Shown here piece by piece: positions 9,101 to 11,675 of a DNA stretch of 11,675 bases (positions within the stretch are counted from its first letter, which is position 1; every line of letters starts with the position of its first letter). The stretch lies in assembly GCA_028565635.1 (NCBI GenBank), contig JAOXYB010051267.1:1-11675 (forward strand). Reading direction: 5' to 3'. The notes beneath the pieces were generated by a model, which worked only from the letters and a program-made list of their open reading frames with translations, was not told the origin of the DNA and made no database searches. This DNA is from Phoronis ovalis (taxonomy: Eukaryota > Phoronida > Phoronidae). The position numbers were made by a program, and so were the translations under genes.

Positions 9101-9246
9101 TAGTTGGCAAAAAAAAAATTACGATAATTTGAAACATACTTATTGAAATATAGTTAGTGGCTATCTGAATTTGTACAGATTATTTAATTAGTTACGACCT
9201 TACCTGAAAGCAGTATAATAATGGCGCCACGGCTAACAAAAGACAT
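5955..9246 (-). CDS. Type-B carboxylesterase (cholinesterase-like), secreted, 3 coding exons
   Basis: Join 9246-9204, 8627-7175 and 6198-5955 (minus strand): 1740 bases, 579 residues, a normal length for the COesterase family of alpha/beta hydrolases, which cleave carboxylic esters. Residues 1-15 (MSFVSRGAIIILLSA) look like a short signal peptide. Visible hallmarks are TTLGQVRGRI (28-37), FLGVPYAQSP...RFEKP (53-71), EDCLTLNIRIP (107-117), oxyanion loop HPGGF (134-138), NYRLGLFGFL (163-172), nucleophile elbow GCSGG with Ser215, acid Asp344 in TNDDGS, and His457 in GAHGEDL. The spacing Ser-Asp-His (129 and 113) resembles acetylcholinesterase. Six N-glycosylation sequons (N64, 122, 208, 267, 528, 569) fit secretion. 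Cys268-Cys279 matches the second conserved disulfide loop; the third is missing. There is no C-terminal membrane helix, GPI-type tail or KDEL, so it is likely soluble and extracellular. Gly-to-Pro135, Glu-to-Cys214 and Glu-to-Asp344 are departures from the usual active site. The substrate cannot be told. Confidence 0.94.
6199..7174 (-). other. Esterase intron 2
   Basis: Intron of 976 bases on the minus strand, GTGAGA...TTTCAG. It contains a stop-free stretch of 145 codons at 6228-6662 on the esterase strand, and an overlapping 80-codon frame on the other strand, neither recognised. TATAAAAG on the + strand at 6727-6734 looks TATA-like but has no gene after it. Confidence 0.88.
7175..8627 (-). 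CDS. Esterase exon 2 (catalytic body)
   Basis: Acceptor TTATGTTTCAG lies at 8638-8628 on the minus strand. The frame is open from there through Gly499. The donor GG|GTGAGA starts at 7174, phase 2. The apparent TGA at 7173-7171 is intronic read-through: family alignment expects NP after ANFAKHG, and the next exon supplies it. This exon carries residues 15-499, including all presumed catalytic residues. Confidence 0.93.
8628..9203 (-). other. Esterase intron 1
   Basis: Intron of 576 bases on the minus strand, GTAAGG...TTTCAG, separating the signal-peptide exon from the catalytic exon. AT-rich, with no other feature recognised. Confidence 0.82.
9204..9246 (-). CDS. Esterase exon 1 (signal peptide)
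   Basis: The ATG at 9246-9244 has a purine (A) at -3. Fourteen codons plus one base end at the strong donor CAG|GTAAGG, phase 1. MSFVSRGAIIILLS has a basic residue followed by a hydrophobic core. The leftover G joins CT of the next exon to make Ala15 in the esterase frame. No other in-frame ATG lies just upstream. A possible acceptor (TTTTTGCAG, ending at 9260) would allow a 5' UTR intron. Confidence 0.82.
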
Positions 9247-9323
9247 CTTTGAATTTGTCCTGCAAAAACCAAAAGCCTCTTGTAATACACATATGACTAC
9301 ATTGATTAGAAAAATGACAAATG

Positions 9324-9329
9324 TTTATA
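9324..9329 (-). promoter_or_regulatory. TATA-like box upstream of the esterase
   Basis: The minus strand reads CCATATAAACA here; TATAAA lies 78-83 bases before the ATG. A start site 25-30 bases downstream (near 9297) would give a short 5' UTR of about 50 bases. Such hexamers are frequent by chance in AT-rich DNA. Confidence 0.3.
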
Positions 9330-11183
9330 TGGCGTATTATTAATTCTATATGTGACATTTCTATTATTTACGACGCATTCTAAGCACCATACCCAGGGCC
9401 ATAACCTAGCCAAGTGATAAAAATATTGACAAGAAATCAAGAGCGTAAGAGCGTCTTGGTGCTTACTGGACAAGAGTGTACAAAAGTAGTATCTGCAAAC
9501 ACACAATAATATAATCCAGAGCATAACTGAACAGTTATGAAACTAATTCTCGACCTTCATCAATTTTTCTTTTTTTGTTCTTTTGTATTTTCGGTATTTT
9601 TTTTATTGATCTTTATAATGGTTAAAAGAAGTAGAGAGTGAGAAATTTTTGTTTGTTTACAATAAAATTTAGGAAAATTTTGATGGAATTGTTTGAGCTA
9701 TGATAAATGTACAAATGTTCTCATCTGTGTTGAGTATTTTTCCACGGGTAGCTTTCAAACTGAAGTAGCAAAACACGTTAGTGGTCAAAATAAAATAAAT
9801 AATAATCATCGTTCATTACTTATATATCTTTTTATCTCATCAAAAGTGTTCTCTATATGTTTATCAGATGAGTTATCTGATTTTAATAACAGGCTGAAAA
9901 GAGATCATAACATTTACTGTACGTACATTATTGTATAGATTGCTTAAACTTTCGCCCCGTTTATTGTTACCTGAGTAAGTATTGTGCCTGTACCCCAGGT
10001 TTAATAATTACTCGCGTATCCGTATTCAGGAATACATTATGCCAAAGGTGTAAGTACATGTAAGACATTTTAGCATAATAGAGCAATAATGTATGGGGTT
10101 TACCGGGCGGCGAGTGGTACGTTGGAAGCACACCGAGTTCCCTATTCTTCCTCTCGGGTGCTTGTGGTATAATTATCAGATAAGTACATGTTAAATCTCA
10201 CATCGCAAAACGATGTTGTGTCTGATTAATAGATAAAAGAAAAATAATATTTGTCCATGCTTTGTTAGAAAAGAGGATTAATATACATAGAAATATCTTC
10301 ATACGAGCCACCCTTTTTATAAAAAAAAGATTATTTTGTGTGGTCCTATAACATGCTTAATATATCTATGTGTGTAAATACAAAGTAGTAGCTAGATGTA
10401 CTCTGCGAATCTATTTGGAAATGCCTCCAAAAAAATCAATGTCAAATAACTTAATGGTGAGTTCCATAAAATAAATCTAGCAATACAGGGTATCATTACA
10501 ATAGGTTAAATGGAATAAAAACAACATGTAGCAGATGGTATTAAATATATCCGATCTGGAATGTAGACTTCGGTGAAAAAGACTGTGAAAAAGTGACATA
10601 GTAGTACGATTAATATACGGGGAATGGATAATAAAGTATCATTATAGAACAAGCAATGGAAGTATTAGTAATGGGTTAGGTCACACTGGCTGGATCGACT
10701 ATCCGTCTTCGACGACTAATTTAGGAAAGCGATGGATACATGTAAAATGGTAGCTGGTTTATGCATGCATTCGGAATGAATGTAATGAAATAAGAATATA
10801 ATAAGAATGTAATGTGCAAACCTACTAAATAATCTAATGACATGACCTAAAAATCCACTTAAATCACCGGTTAGATTTGGTTTAATGCAAGACCATGCTG
10901 GGCATTTATATAACCCTGCGAGTCGTGTAAACATTGCAGCGTGCATTTGCTTATCTCGTCATGTTTCCGGTGTCATATCAATCACGCCCATGAAAAAAGG
11001 TTCTTTGATAATCGATAATAAAAGTTATGAGGTTTAATAAAATAAATGTAAAAATATATGAAAAAGAAATAACAATACTTACCTTGTTACTTAGGTTCTT
11101 TCATTGAACTTTAAACCGATTTTATCCGTTTTGTATATATATTACATTGCACTCGCACAAACTCATTCTTCATGTTAAAAACT
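9330..11183. other. Esterase 5' flank or intergenic, no gene recognised
   Basis: AT-rich sequence. Open frames of up to 81 codons (9693-9938 +, 10716-10946 -) have no family-like content or splice context. It holds a 7-bp perfect hairpin at 9863-9881 and a GC-rich patch at about 10100-10165. TATATAA at 10907-10913 (+) is TATA-like without a following gene. Confidence 0.6.
9863..9881. repeat. Small perfect inverted repeat
   Basis: ATCAGAT and ATCTGAT flank a five-base loop GAGTT. This is a 7-bp stem with no assigned role. Confidence 0.5.
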
Positions 11184-11184
11184 G

Positions 11185-11215
<31 letters not shown>
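11184..11215. repeat. GACA/GACG tetranucleotide microsatellite
   Basis: Eight tetranucleotide units: three GACA, three GACG and two GACA. It sits 12 bases from the CA repeat, forming a compound microsatellite. Confidence 0.95.
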
Positions 11216-11223
11216 ACATAGGC

Positions 11224-11227
<4 letters not shown>

Positions 11228-11262
<35 letters not shown>
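11228..11262. repeat. CA dinucleotide microsatellite
   Basis: Uninterrupted (AC)n over 35 bases, about 17.5 repeats, likely polymorphic in length. Confidence 0.97.
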
Positions 11263-11263
<1 letters not shown>

Positions 11264-11675
11264 CATGAATACCTCCGTTTACCTTTTATATTGTGTCCTT
11301 GGCAGGGCTTTTTCGATCAATGCTATAGATAATCTGACAAGCTCCCGCTTCGCCACGAAGATTAGCTGAAAAACCATGGGTTAACGAGAGTAACGGCATA
11401 TAAATAAGTGTGATTTGTGCCAGATAAAGCAGGAACGAAACCACAAAGCAACCATCAATGTGCAGTTGTAGCACTGAGTTATCGTGTAGATAGACATAAT
11501 ATCATGATATTTCTATTTTGAAACTGACCTAAATATCCTGACTGTTTAAAATATCTGAATATTGCTGTTTCTAAGCTAGACAAAATATCATGTTTAGAAT
11601 ATTAAAATATTAATAATTGCAAATGGAATGCAATGTTCCTTCAGGTGATGGGAAGTTGTAGTATCAAAATATCGT
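11263..11675. other. Right-end flank, no gene recognised
   Basis: No supported coding region. From about 11500 to the end the motif AATATC or its near variants recurs (for example AAATATCC, AAATATCTG, AAAATATCATG, AAAATATCG), giving loosely repetitive AT-rich sequence. Confidence 0.5.

Noticed and set aside
9841-9890. Possible hammerhead ribozyme core near CAGATGAG
   Set aside because: The CTGATGA and GAAA core elements are not present in the required arrangement; only a simple 7-bp hairpin is seen.
9693-9938. 81-residue open frame on +
   Set aside because: Asn/Ile/Ser-rich translation typical of AT-rich non-coding DNA, with no motif.
10716-10946. 76-residue open frame on - and a nearby TATATAA at 10907 on +
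   Set aside because: No motif or exon structure; after the TATA-like box only a 10-codon frame (ATG at 10961) follows.
11172-11369. Open frame through the microsatellite on +
   Set aside because: It is created by the GACA/GACG and CA repeats; translation of simple repeats is not evidence for a gene.

Overview
The window looks like nuclear DNA from an animal. It is AT-rich, has spliced genes with GT-AG introns of roughly 300 to 980 bases, carries microsatellites, and contains an axonemal dynein gene, which implies motile cilia or flagella. The loose gene spacing, a secreted carboxylesterase and the dinucleotide/tetranucleotide repeats would suit an invertebrate, perhaps a lophotrochozoan such as a mollusc or annelid. 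That placement is inference, because no marker here fixes the phylum.

Left third (1-4355, + strand): the 3' end of the gene for axonemal dynein intermediate chain 2 (DNAI2). Seven exons are visible, at 1-140, 447-539, 1195-1239, 2182-2217, 2582-2749, 3631-3789 and 4263-4355. They encode the end of the WD-repeat propeller, a basic helix, a Ser/Arg/Pro-rich insert carried on three in-phase exons, the conserved EKEFFDII segment, and an acidic tail. The 5' part of the gene lies outside the window.

Middle (about 4356-5882): the DNAI2 3' UTR and an intergenic stretch holding a recent tandem duplication of about 159 bp (4960-5275).

Right-centre (5955-9246, - strand): a complete, spliced type-B carboxylesterase (cholinesterase-like alpha/beta hydrolase) gene, convergent with DNAI2. 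Three coding exons join at 9246-9204, 8627-7175 and 6198-5955 and give 579 residues. The first exon encodes a short signal peptide. The long middle exon carries Ser215, Asp344 and His457 of the presumed triad. The last exon gives the conserved C-terminal WPKY...FW segment. Several active-site positions differ from the family norm. A double polyadenylation signal follows the stop, and a TATA-like box lies upstream of the start.

Right (about 9330-11675): 5' flanking or intergenic DNA with no recognisable gene, a small GC-rich patch near 10100-10165, and a compound GACA/GACG plus CA microsatellite at 11184-11262.

The two genes have no evident functional link. One is a cilium motor component, the other a secreted hydrolase. 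They share only convergent placement. No CRISPR, operon or other prokaryotic feature is present, and I found no convincing new multi-gene system.
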